This document shows, one piece after another, positions 1-7,181 of a stretch of DNA of 18,476 bases. The translations under genes and the position numbers were made by a program. The notes under the pieces are model-generated. The model ran no database searches. It was not told the origin of the DNA and worked only from the letters and a program-made list of their open reading frames with translations. The stretch spans positions 1 through 18,476 of the forward strand of contig DASWEY010000030.1 in NCBI GenBank assembly GCA_036394575.1, written 5' to 3'. The stretch's first letter is position 1. Each line of letters begins with the position of its first letter. This DNA comes from UKL13-2 sp036394575. GTDB lineage: Bacteria; Pseudomonadota; Gammaproteobacteria; Burkholderiales; Usitatibacteraceae.

Positions 1-1049
1 CCGAGGCCCTGCCCCTGCTCCCCGCGCGCGCGGCGGCGGCGCAGGCGATGGTGAAAACACCGACGCCGGGCAAGGCCAAATGCGAGGACGTCGCCACCCT
101 GCTTGACCTGCCACTGACGCAAACGGTGAAGTCGATCGTGCTGGCTACCGACAAGCTCGACGACAAGGGCCACCCGCTGTCATCAGAAATCTGGCTGCTG
201 CTGCTGCGCGGAGACCATGATCTGAATGAAATCAAGGCCGGCAAGGTGGCCGGACTCGACAAGGGCTTCCGCTTCGCGACCGAGAGCGAAATCATCGGGC
301 ACTTCGGCTGCAAGCCCGGCTACCTCGGCCCCATCGGCTTGAAGCAACCGGTGCATATCGTCGCCGATCGCACCGTCGCCAATATGAGTGATTTTGTCTC
401 TGGCGCCAACGAAGAAGATTTCCATTACACCGGCGTCAACTGGGGCCGCGATTTGCCCGAACCCGAGCGCGTCGCCGATCTGCGCAATGTGGTAGCCGGT
501 GATCCTTCGCCCGACGGCAAGGGCGTCCTCGCCATCCAGCGCGGCATCGAGGTCGGCCATGTGTTCTACCTCGGCACCGTTTATTCGGCGCCGATGAAGG
601 CCACTTTCCTCGACGAAAACGGCAAACCGCAACTGATGGAAATGGGCTGCTATGGCATCGGCGTGACGCGCCTCCTGGGCGCCGCCATCGAGCAGAACCA
701 CGACGACAAGGGCATCATCTGGCCGGACGCGATGGCGCCGTTTACGGTGGCGCTGGCGCCGATGGGCTATGACCGTTCCGCGATGGTCAAGGACGCCGCC
801 GACAAGCTCTATGCCGAGTTGCTGGCGGCGGGGGGCGATGTGCTGCTTGACGATCGCGGCGAACGCCCCGGCGCCATGCTGGCCGATCTGGAACTGATCG
901 GCATCCCGCACCGGGTGGTGATCGGCGAACGCGGGCTGAAGGAAGGCAAGCTCGAATACCAGCACCGCCGCGATGTAGCAGCAACGCCGGTGTCCGTTAC
1001 GGATATTGCCGCATTCCTTAAAGAAAAAATCGCTGCGAAAAAAACGTAG
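1..1049 (+). CDS. proS: Prolyl-tRNA synthetase, C-terminal part (5' end outside window)
   Basis: This enzyme charges tRNA-Pro with proline in the cytoplasm. The reading frame is open from the first complete codon (base 3), so the gene starts upstream of the window; about 348 residues are visible out of roughly 570-580 usual for the bacterial type. The visible part begins inside the YbaK-like editing insertion (from about MVKTPTPGKAKCEDVATLL to the DFHYTGVNWGRD region). It continues with the C-terminal half of the class II core, including motif 3 (GCYGIGVTRLLGAAIEQ near residues 216-232 of the visible part) and the segment IIWPDAMAPF. It ends with the anticodon-binding domain (VLLDDRGERPGAML, GIPHRVVIGERGL). 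The internal ATG at 48 is not the real start. The TAG stop lies inside the first bases of a palindromic repeat shared with the convergent tlpA-like gene. Family identity is certain. Confidence 0.97.
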   Translation, partial: EALPLLPARAAAAQAMVKTPTPGKAKCEDVATLLDLPLTQTVKSIVLATDKLDDKGHPLSSEIWLLLLRGDHDLNEIKAGKVAGLDKGFRFATESEIIGHFGCKPGYLGPIGLKQPVHIVADRTVANMSDFVSGANEEDFHYTGVNWGRDLPEPERVADLRNVVAGDPSPDGKGVLAIQRGIEVGHVFYLGTVYSAPMKATFLDENGKPQLMEMGCYGIGVTRLLGAAIEQNHDDKGIIWPDAMAPFTVALAPMGYDRSAMVKDAADKLYAELLAAGGDVLLDDRGERPGAMLADLELIGIPHRVVIGERGLKEGKLEYQHRRDVAATPVSVTDIAAFLKEKIAAKKT

Positions 1050-1139
1050 AACGCCATTCGGCGCGGGTTTCAGAGCAAAAATGCCTCAAAATCCGCGCCA
1101 ATGCTGGGGTTTGTAATTTTCGTGCGACGCGAATCTACG
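1045..1139. repeat. Palindromic intergenic element, copy 1 (REP/MITE-like)
   Basis: This element fills the gap between proS and the tlpA-like gene. The 63-bp core (1045-1107) begins CGTAGAACGCCATTCGGCGC and ends GCGCCAATGCTGG. Its arms pair as CATT(C)GGCGCGG with CCGCGCCAATG to form a strong hairpin. The outer ends CGTAGA (1045-1050) and TCTACG (1134-1139) are also inverted. The head and tail recur at 16999-17061 at the same spacing. The hairpin could act as a bidirectional 3' barrier for the two convergent genes, but no long T tract follows it, so a terminator role is only inferred. Confidence 0.65.
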
Positions 1140-1635
1140 AAACTTTCTCTCCGGTCACCACGCGATTCAACAGCTCACGGGTAACCGTGCCGGTCTTGCG
1201 ATAGGCAACATTGCCGGCGGGATCATAAACGATCGTGGTCGGCAGACCCTTGAGCCGGCCGAAGAATTTCTCGCTGGCGGCATTGCCCAGCACCAGCGGA
1301 TAGGTCAGCCCGACTTTTTTCGCGAAGGCCTTGACCTTGCGTTCATCGGCATCGCGCTTGCCGGTCTCATCCCAGTCCAGCGCCACGCCGATCACGCGTA
1401 CCTTGTCCCCCTGGGCGGCGGCGAAGGCGGCGATATCGGGGATCTCTTTCACACAGGGCGCGCACCAGGTTGCCCAGAAATTCACTACCACCCATCTACC
1501 TTTCAGATCAGACAGGCGCTGCGGGCTGCCTGCGGTATCCTTGAGATCGAAAGCGAAGGCCGGGTTCAGGGCCAATAATGCCGCGCACAGGAGGACCGGA
1601 GCAAAACGGGGGATGCAAAACGGGGATTGAAGCAT
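1135..1635 (-). CDS. Secreted TlpA/ResA-type thioredoxin-fold thiol-disulfide reductase
   Basis: This is a periplasmic thioredoxin-fold protein that reduces or exchanges disulfides, as in the TlpA/ResA/CcmG group. The chosen ATG at 1635 gives 166 residues beginning MLQSPFCIPRF. A hydrophobic signal peptide follows, with a likely cut after NPAFA (residue 28). An in-frame ATG at 1680 would put 15 polar residues before the signal and is less likely. A purine-rich AGAGAG stretch precedes the chosen start. The active site is WCAPC (Cys58 and Cys61) after VVVNFWAT, and the cis-proline is in GLPTT (Pro132). No cytochrome c maturation genes are adjacent, so the partner is unknown. The gene is convergent with proS, and its TAG stop lies in the right end of the palindromic element. 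Confidence 0.88.
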   Translation of the reverse strand: MLQSPFCIPRFAPVLLCAALLALNPAFAFDLKDTAGSPQRLSDLKGRWVVVNFWATWCAPCVKEIPDIAAFAAAQGDKVRVIGVALDWDETGKRDADERKVKAFAKKVGLTYPLVLGNAASEKFFGRLKGLPTTIVYDPAGNVAYRKTGTVTRELLNRVVTGEKVS

Positions 1636-1770
1636 TTTTCTCTCTGTTAGAATCGCAATACTTGGGATCGCCGGGGTCAAGGTATATCGCGGCCACCATC
1701 ATAATAGACGCCACCCGATGGCCGACAATACAGCATCTTGCGCACAAGCAACGACCCATGAGGGGGATGA

Positions 1771-3339
1771 ATGGCACTTGCACTATCGACACCGGCGGTC
1801 ACGCAAAGTTTGCCCAAAGATGTGGAAACCAACCCGAAAAAAGCGCGGGCCTGGATCGAATCGCTGCCGCTGACCAAGACCATCGATTCGGCGCGCGTCG
1901 TCACCGCCAACATCAGCGCCCTGAATCGCGCCAAATTGTCGGCCGAGGAACGCGTCGAGCTGCTGGAGATTTATCGCCCGGTGATCGCGGTCCTGCTCGA
2001 CGAGCTCGATGCCGTCTGCGCCTACAGCATCCTGCCGATGCCGCCCAGGCAGCTCGAGGCATTCACGCTAGCGCAGGCCCTGCTGACCGAGTGCGCCCAC
2101 AGCTACAAACTGCTGCTGCTGGAAAAAACCGGCAAGCTGCTCATGTTCAACGCCAAAAAACATCTGCCGCTGCCGTTGTATCGCGCGCTGTCGTATCTGA
2201 ACAGCCTGATGCTGCAAAGCTACAAAACCTACCATCCGGTGCCGGCCGGCGTGTGGCGGGATTTTCACGCCCTGTACCAATGTGCGGTCGAGCAGAACCT
2301 CGGCGAGGGAATCGTCGACGAGGACGGCAAACAGTCGATCGGCGAGTTGTACATCGTCTCGCTGCTGATTTCCCTGGCCGACCCCTATCGCCTGATGCAC
2401 AAGGAAGTCGAACGCGCCGCGCAGATACTGGCGCAAAATCGCGGGCTCACCGTCATCCGCGACAACGCCGAAGGTCTCGACCCGCAGCGTCTGTTCGTGG
2501 TTGCGCTCGATTCCGACCAGGGGCCCAGGATACTGGTGCAGGGCACGCGCCCCACCGGACAAGTGCTGCGCCTGGTCGATCCCGCGCGCCTGGTCGAGCG
2601 CTTGCAGGAACGCCTCAAGGCCGCGGGCAATGCGGGCGCCGCCAAGAGCCACGCCACCCATGACCTCAACGATTTGATGGCGCGCCTGATCCGCCTGTGG
2701 GGCGATCCGCCCAAGCGACAGTTCCGCCGCAACCCGGTCGAAACCGGGGTCGCCCTGTGCAGCAGCATCAAGGGCGTCGCCTATTTTGCCGAGCTGGCCG
2801 CCAATGAGAATCCCGAGGCGGATGCCGCCGCGATCCGCGACGGTCGCACCATTCCCCTGCTGAAGATCCCGCAGGATGCGATGTCGCAACTGATCGGCGT
2901 CGAGGAATGGCAGGTACTGAACCAGAGCGCCAACGGACTGCGCATGCACCACGAATCGGGCGGCACTGTCGGCGTCACCGTGGGCGAGGTGGTCGGCGTG
3001 CGCTTTGTCGGCGGACGCGCCTGGAACGTCGGCGTGGTGCGCTGGCTGACCCTGCTGGAGGGCGATGCGCTCGAGTTCGGCCTCGAGCTGATCTCGCCGG
3101 CCGCGACCAGTATCACCATCGAGTCCACCATCGGCAGCGCGATCAAGCCGATGCCGGCCCTGCTGATTGCGCCGCTGTCGGGCGAAGCCGATACGGACAC
3201 CGTCATGACCTCGTCCGAGACCTTTGCCGATCTGCGCGAATACGAGCTGGTCGATCATGGCGATATCCGCCATGTGCGCGCCACTACCCTGGTCGAACGC
3301 ACCTCGCGCTTCGACATGTTCCAGTTCCAGCCCTCCTGA
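1771..3339 (+). CDS. PilZ-like c-di-GMP-binding protein with large N-terminal region
   Basis: The product has 522 residues. The start has a strong ribosome binding site (AGGGGG at 1761-1766, four bases before ATG). Residues 1-300 are mostly helical and carry no motif I recognise. The C-terminal part has the two hallmarks of PilZ c-di-GMP receptors: an RxxxR box (RQFRR, residues 316-320) and an N-x-S-x-x-G box (NQSANG, 384-389). These are followed by beta-rich sequence (VGVRFVGGRAWNVGVVRWL) typical of the PilZ barrel. The boxes are about 63 residues apart, more than in standard PilZ domains, so part of the barrel may contain an insertion. Similar long proteins occur in betaproteobacteria and are sometimes annotated as c-di-GMP-binding proteins; the cellular role is unknown. 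No signal peptide or membrane segment is seen, so it is probably cytoplasmic. Binding of c-di-GMP is an inference. Confidence 0.7.
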   Translation: MALALSTPAVTQSLPKDVETNPKKARAWIESLPLTKTIDSARVVTANISALNRAKLSAEERVELLEIYRPVIAVLLDELDAVCAYSILPMPPRQLEAFTLAQALLTECAHSYKLLLLEKTGKLLMFNAKKHLPLPLYRALSYLNSLMLQSYKTYHPVPAGVWRDFHALYQCAVEQNLGEGIVDEDGKQSIGELYIVSLLISLADPYRLMHKEVERAAQILAQNRGLTVIRDNAEGLDPQRLFVVALDSDQGPRILVQGTRPTGQVLRLVDPARLVERLQERLKAAGNAGAAKSHATHDLNDLMARLIRLWGDPPKRQFRRNPVETGVALCSSIKGVAYFAELAANENPEADAAAIRDGRTIPLLKIPQDAMSQLIGVEEWQVLNQSANGLRMHHESGGTVGVTVGEVVGVRFVGGRAWNVGVVRWLTLLEGDALEFGLELISPAATSITIESTIGSAIKPMPALLIAPLSGEADTDTVMTSSETFADLREYELVDHGDIRHVRATTLVERTSRFDMFQFQPS

Positions 3340-3347
3340 ACGCCCGG

Positions 3348-4454
3348 TCAGTGATGGCCGCGACGGTCCAGCGCCTGCTGGATCGATGCGTCGTCAATCG
3401 ATTCACGTGCCTGCAGCAATCGAAAGCCCGATTTGCGGCCGCGACGTTCCCAGCCGAGAATATTGGCCGCGATCAAACTGTCGAGAATATCCTCGGCCTG
3501 GTCGATCGGCATCGGCACGCGCACACGCAACGCATTGAAATCCAGCGCGATATCGGTGCCGACGGTAGCGCGCGCCAGCGCATCGAGCAGGCGCTTGGCG
3601 GATTCAAGACGCGCCAGCGGATCGAGGCGCTGCGCATCGATATGCCGGAAATACGAAAACGTCGCCGTCACCTCGGCGCCGATCAACACTACCATCCAGC
3701 AGCAGTACAACCACACAAGGAAAATCGGCACGCTGGCAAACGCACCGTAGACCAGCCGATAGGTCGGCACTTTCGCCACATAGGCGACAAACAGGTACTT
3801 GGTCAGCTCAAACAGGAAGGCGGCGAAGAAACCGCCGGCAAGCGCATGGCGCGAGGGTACATAGCGGTTCGGAATCACCCGATAGGCAATGATCAGCGCC
3901 AGAGCCGTCAACAGAAACGACACCAGCTTCAGCAGCCAGTCGTCAAGAAAAGGCAGTACACGATCGAAGCGGCTGGTCCAGTGCACCAGATAGGAGGTCA
4001 CCGACAGACTCGCGCCGATCAGGATCGGCCCCACCGTCAACAACAGCAGATAGCCGGCGAATCGCTTCCATAATGATCGGCGGCGGCGCGAACGCCAAAT
4101 ATCGTTGAACACACGGTCGATCGTGAACAGCAGGGCGACTGCGGTGACGAATATCATCACCAGGCCGACGGCGGTGAGGCGCGCCGCATTCTGCGCAAAC
4201 TGCTCCATGTACACCGAGACCACGCGGCCCGCCACATCGGGCAGCAGGTTCTTCAGGATGAAGGCGCGTACCTGGAAAATGATGTCGCGCGTCGCCGGAA
4301 TATGCGCGGCCAGGGTCAGAGTCACGGTAAACATCGGCACCAGGGCCAGCAGGCTGGTATAGGTGAGGCTGCCGGCCACGGTGAGGCAGCGGTCCTCGAC
4401 CGCGCGGCGCGCCACGAAGCGCAGGTAGTGAACCAGCTGGATCAGGAATTTCAT
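3348..4454 (-). CDS. YihY/virulence factor BrkB family inner-membrane protein
   Basis: This is a polytopic inner-membrane protein of the YihY/BrkB family, once misnamed ribonuclease BN; its true function is not established. The start chosen is ATG at 4454 (MKFLIQLVHYLRF), giving 368 residues. The open frame continues 71 codons upstream, but that stretch is Arg/Pro-rich, overlaps wrbA and looks non-coding. Family signatures are GSLTYTSLLALVPMFTV near the N terminus, LLFTIDRVFNDIW, and the NRYVPSRHALAGGFFAAF loop, with about six membrane segments. The last 80 or so residues (from about ATVGTDIALDF) form a soluble tail absent from the roughly 290-residue E. coli YihY and resemble a small winged-helix-like domain. 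No clear Shine-Dalgarno sequence precedes the start. The gene is convergent with the PilZ-like gene (8-bp gap) and divergent from wrbA. Confidence 0.88.
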   Translation of the reverse strand: MKFLIQLVHYLRFVARRAVEDRCLTVAGSLTYTSLLALVPMFTVTLTLAAHIPATRDIIFQVRAFILKNLLPDVAGRVVSVYMEQFAQNAARLTAVGLVMIFVTAVALLFTIDRVFNDIWRSRRRRSLWKRFAGYLLLLTVGPILIGASLSVTSYLVHWTSRFDRVLPFLDDWLLKLVSFLLTALALIIAYRVIPNRYVPSRHALAGGFFAAFLFELTKYLFVAYVAKVPTYRLVYGAFASVPIFLVWLYCCWMVVLIGAEVTATFSYFRHIDAQRLDPLARLESAKRLLDALARATVGTDIALDFNALRVRVPMPIDQAEDILDSLIAANILGWERRGRKSGFRLLQARESIDDASIQQALDRRGHH

Positions 4455-4480
4455 CGGGAGGGGTCGAGTGGCGCCGCTCG

Positions 4481-4486
4481 TATAAT
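4481..4486 (+). promoter_or_regulatory. Possible -10 box for wrbA
   Basis: A perfect TATAAT hexamer stands in the 62-bp divergent gap between yihY and wrbA. It would place transcription about 24 bases before the wrbA ATG. No good -35 hexamer is visible at 16-18 bases upstream, so this is tentative. Confidence 0.35.
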
Positions 4487-4516
4487 ACCTATAACTCTCC
4501 AACATTCTCCGCACCC

Positions 4517-5110
4517 ATGGCCGACATTCTCGTTCTTTACTACTCGCATTCAGGCTCGATCCGCGAACTGGCGCGCCATATCGCGCGCGGCATCGACAGC
4601 GTGACGGGCATGGCGGCCCGCGTCCGTACCGTACCGAAAGTTTCCACCGTCGTCGAGGCCACCGCACCGCAAGTGCCGGACGGGGGCCCGCCCTATGCCA
4701 GCGCCGCGGATCTCGCCGAATGCGTAGGACTTGCCATGGGTTCGCCGACGCGCTTCGGCAATATGGCGGCGCCGCTCAAATATTTTCTCGACGGCACCGG
4801 CGGCGAATGGATGCGCGGCACCCTGTCCGGCAAACCCGCCTGCGTGTTCACCTCGACCTCCACCCAGCACGGCGGGCAGGAAGCCACCCTGCTGACGATG
4901 ATGGTGCCCTTGCTGCATCACGGCATGGTGCTGGTTGGCCTGCCCTATACCGAGGCGGAATTGAGTTCGACCCGCGATGGCGGCACGCCTTATGGCGCCA
5001 GTCATGTGGCGGGCAGCGCAAACGACCTGCCGGTCAGCGAGCACGAGAAGAAGCTGGCGTTTGCGCTCGGCAAGCGGCTGGCGGCCGTGGCGGCAAAACT
5101 TTCCGCCTGA
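4517..5110 (+). CDS. wrbA: NAD(P)H:quinone oxidoreductase, WrbA type (flavodoxin fold)
   Basis: WrbA is a cytoplasmic FMN enzyme that reduces quinones by two electrons with NAD(P)H, avoiding semiquinone radicals. The 197-residue length equals the family norm. The FMN phosphate loop is at the N terminus (LVLYYSHSGSIRELARHIA). The GSPTRFGNMAAPLKYFLD segment and FTSTSTQHGGQEATLL are diagnostic of WrbA, as is the late PYGASHVAG motif. The ATG at 4517 lacks a clear Shine-Dalgarno sequence, but the protein start aligns with the family. It is followed after 13 bp by a DUF2069 membrane-protein gene, so the two are probably co-transcribed. The identification is secure; the physiological quinone is not known. 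Confidence 0.95.
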   Translation: MADILVLYYSHSGSIRELARHIARGIDSVTGMAARVRTVPKVSTVVEATAPQVPDGGPPYASAADLAECVGLAMGSPTRFGNMAAPLKYFLDGTGGEWMRGTLSGKPACVFTSTSTQHGGQEATLLTMMVPLLHHGMVLVGLPYTEAELSSTRDGGTPYGASHVAGSANDLPVSEHEKKLAFALGKRLAAVAAKLSA

Positions 5111-5123
5111 GCCGGCCGTTGAC

Positions 5124-5522
5124 ATGAGCGACGCCCCATCCCGCGCCGGCCGCTATCGCCTGCTGGCCTCGTTCAGCCTGATCGCGCTGATGGTGCTGTG
5201 CATCGCCTGGGAAGGCATGCTGGCGCCGATTCGCCCGGGCGGCTCGTGGCTGATATTGAAGGTGTTGCCCCTGCTGATCCCGCTGTTCGGCATCCTGCGC
5301 GGCAAGCGCTATACCTACCAATGGGCCTCGATGTTCGTACTGATCTATTTCACCGAAGGCGTAGTGCGCGCCTGGTCGGATCGGGACCTGGCACAGATAC
5401 TGGCATGGCTGGAAGTGGCGCTGAGCATCGCTTTCTTCATCGCCGCGATCATGTATGCGCGACTGACCGCGCCCTCGCGTTTCCCTACTCGGCAGACTGC
5501 TGCGACGCCACCCGCGACCTGA
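5124..5522 (+). CDS. DUF2069 family small membrane protein
   Basis: The product has 132 residues starting at ATG 5124 (MSDAPSRAGRYRLLASF), 13 bp after wrbA. The frame is open upstream but overlaps wrbA, so this start is preferred. It has about four hydrophobic segments: LLASFSLIALMVLCIAW, a middle pair around SWLILKVLPLLIPLFGIL and WASMFVLIYFTEGVV, and WLEVALSIAFFIAAIMY. The pattern GKRYTYQWASM followed by YFTEGVVRAWSD is typical of DUF2069, a family of unknown function. The downstream position after wrbA suggests a shared operon. The last 38 bp overlap tail-to-tail with the 3' end of the convergent DedA gene, and the Thr/Ala/Pro-rich C-terminal residues are encoded there. Confidence 0.82.
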   Translation: MSDAPSRAGRYRLLASFSLIALMVLCIAWEGMLAPIRPGGSWLILKVLPLLIPLFGILRGKRYTYQWASMFVLIYFTEGVVRAWSDRDLAQILAWLEVALSIAFFIAAIMYARLTAPSRFPTRQTAATPPAT

Positions 5523-6138
5523 GCGCGCCGATCACCACCGGGATCAGGCTCAGGACGACAATCCCGATGGCCATGAACCCCTGGTTGGCCTTGATCCAGG
5601 GAATATTGCCGAAGAAAAATCCGATATAACAAAGCGCGGCGACCCAAAGCACGCCGCCGGTGATGTTGTAGAGCGCGAACTTGGCATAGGTCATGCGCGC
5701 CATGCCCGCCACGAATGGCACATAGGTGCGCAGAAAAGGTGTGAACCGCGCCAGGATGATCGCCACACCGCCCCACTTCTCGTAGAAGGCATGCGCTTTT
5801 TCGAGATGCTCGCGTTTCAGGTACTTGGCGTTGTTGTCCTTGAATACCCGGGGGCCCAGCCATGCGCCGATATGGAAATTGACCAGGTCGCCCAGTACCG
5901 CCGCCAGAATCAGCACCGCCACCAGCAAATGCACATTCATGCCGCCGGCCGCCGCCAATGCGCCGGCAATGAACAGCAGGGAATCGCCCGGCAGAAACGG
6001 CGCCACCACCAGGCCGGTTTCGCAAAACACGATCGCGAACAGGATGGCGTACACCCAAGGCCCGTAATTCTGCACCAGCAGGGCGAGATGCTGGTCGAGA
6101 TGGACAATAAAATCCCAGACGGAAAGCAGGAAATCCAT
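5485..6138 (-). CDS. DedA family inner-membrane protein
   Basis: DedA proteins are inner-membrane proteins needed for envelope homeostasis; members have been linked to undecaprenyl phosphate or phospholipid flipping and to proton-motive-force maintenance. The 217-residue product (start MDFLLSVWDFIVHLDQHLA) has the family features in order: ETGLVVAPFLPGDSLLFIAG, the GDLVNFHIGAWLG segment, and the membrane re-entrant motif ARFTPFLRTYVPFVAGMARM with its two arginines. Helical membrane segments follow at the C terminus (ALYNITGGVLWVAALCYIGF and AIGIVVLSLIPVVIGAL). The gene lies 27 bp downstream of secF in the same direction and could be read from the same transcript. Its stop overlaps the DUF2069 gene. 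Which lipid it handles cannot be told from sequence. Confidence 0.93.
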   Translation of the reverse strand: MDFLLSVWDFIVHLDQHLALLVQNYGPWVYAILFAIVFCETGLVVAPFLPGDSLLFIAGALAAAGGMNVHLLVAVLILAAVLGDLVNFHIGAWLGPRVFKDNNAKYLKREHLEKAHAFYEKWGGVAIILARFTPFLRTYVPFVAGMARMTYAKFALYNITGGVLWVAALCYIGFFFGNIPWIKANQGFMAIGIVVLSLIPVVIGALRSRVASQQSAE

Positions 6139-6165
6139 ACGCGGGCGCCCCTATCCCAAGGTGAC

Positions 6166-7131
6166 CTAGGGCGCCGCCGAGATGACTTCGGGATCGGCTT
6201 TCTTCTTGTCGGGCTTGACGAAATCCTCGCGCGATACGCCCAGGTATTTGGCGATTGGGCAGGCCACCAGCACCGAGGAATAGATACCGAAACAAATCCC
6301 GATGGTCAGGGCCAGGGCGAAATAGTGCAGGCTGGGGCCGCCGAACACCAGCATCGCCAACACCATCATCTGCGTCAGGCCGTGGGTGATGATGGTGCGC
6401 GAAATGGTGCCGGTAATGGCGGCGTCAAATATTTCCTCGGTGGTAGCCTTGCGCATCTTGCGGAAGTTTTCGCGCGCGCGGTCGAACACCACGACCGACT
6501 CGTTCACCGAATAGCCGAGAATCGCCAGCACCGCCGCCAGCACCGGTAGCGAAAACTCCCACTGGAAGAAGGCAAAGAAACCGAGAATGATGACCACATC
6601 GTGCAAATTGGCGATGATGGTGGCGACCGCGAAACGCCACTCGAAGCGGATCGCCAGATAGATCACGATGCCGAAGCAGACGAACAGCAGGGCCAGCGCG
6701 CCGTCGGTGGCAAGCTCATTACCGACCTGGCCGCCAACAAATTCGGTACGCGTCAGGGTGACTGATGGCTCGTCGGCACGCAGGGCCGTCATCACCGCGT
6801 CGTTCTGCTTCTGCATGGCCTCATTCTGACCACCGGCGCCGGCGGTCATTTTCAAGGGCAGGCGGATCAGCACATCCTGCGCCGAGCCGAACTTCAGCAC
6901 CTGGATGTCGTTGAAACCCGCCTTGGTAAGCGCATCGCGAATCCGATCCGGTTCCGCCGGTTTGGCGTACTTCACTTCCATCACGGCGCCGCCCGTGAAT
7001 TCGATGGAAAAATGCAGCCCCTTGGTAGCGAGAAATACCACCGCAAGCAGAAAGGTGATGAACGAGATCGCGTTGAACACGAGCGCATGGCGCATGAACG
7101 GGATCGACTTCTTGATTCTGAAAAATTCCAT
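6166..7131 (-). CDS. secF: Protein translocase subunit SecF
   Basis: SecF pairs with SecD in the inner membrane and uses the proton motive force to help pull proteins out of the SecYEG channel on the periplasmic side. The product has 321 residues. The first membrane segment is at residues 14-35 (HALVFNAISFITFLLAVVFL), followed by the periplasmic P4 region beginning HFSIEFTGGAVMEVKY. The C-terminal half has five more membrane helices, including VGNELATDGALALLFVCFG. It also has the family motif GYSVNESVVVFDRARENFRK, where many homologues have Asn-Asp-Thr in place of Asn-Glu-Ser. A good Shine-Dalgarno sequence (AGAGGT) precedes the ATG at 7131. The gene is 50 bp downstream of secD. Confidence 0.97.
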   Translation of the reverse strand: MEFFRIKKSIPFMRHALVFNAISFITFLLAVVFLATKGLHFSIEFTGGAVMEVKYAKPAEPDRIRDALTKAGFNDIQVLKFGSAQDVLIRLPLKMTAGAGGQNEAMQKQNDAVMTALRADEPSVTLTRTEFVGGQVGNELATDGALALLFVCFGIVIYLAIRFEWRFAVATIIANLHDVVIILGFFAFFQWEFSLPVLAAVLAILGYSVNESVVVFDRARENFRKMRKATTEEIFDAAITGTISRTIITHGLTQMMVLAMLVFGGPSLHYFALALTIGICFGIYSSVLVACPIAKYLGVSREDFVKPDKKKADPEVISAAP

Positions 7132-7181
7132 CTCGCTTACCTCTGAATAATGCTGTTGGCGGCTATCTAGTCCAAAGTTTG

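Noticed and set aside
1636..1770. Divergent promoters between the tlpA-like gene and the PilZ-like gene
   Set aside because: TTGACC- and TATATC-like hexamers occur, but the spacings (14-15 bases) are poor, so no promoter is called.
4455..4667. 71-codon N-terminal extension of the YihY-family protein
   Set aside because: The translation is Arg/Pro-rich, overlaps wrbA on the other strand and does not fit the family, whose members begin close to the ATG at 4454.
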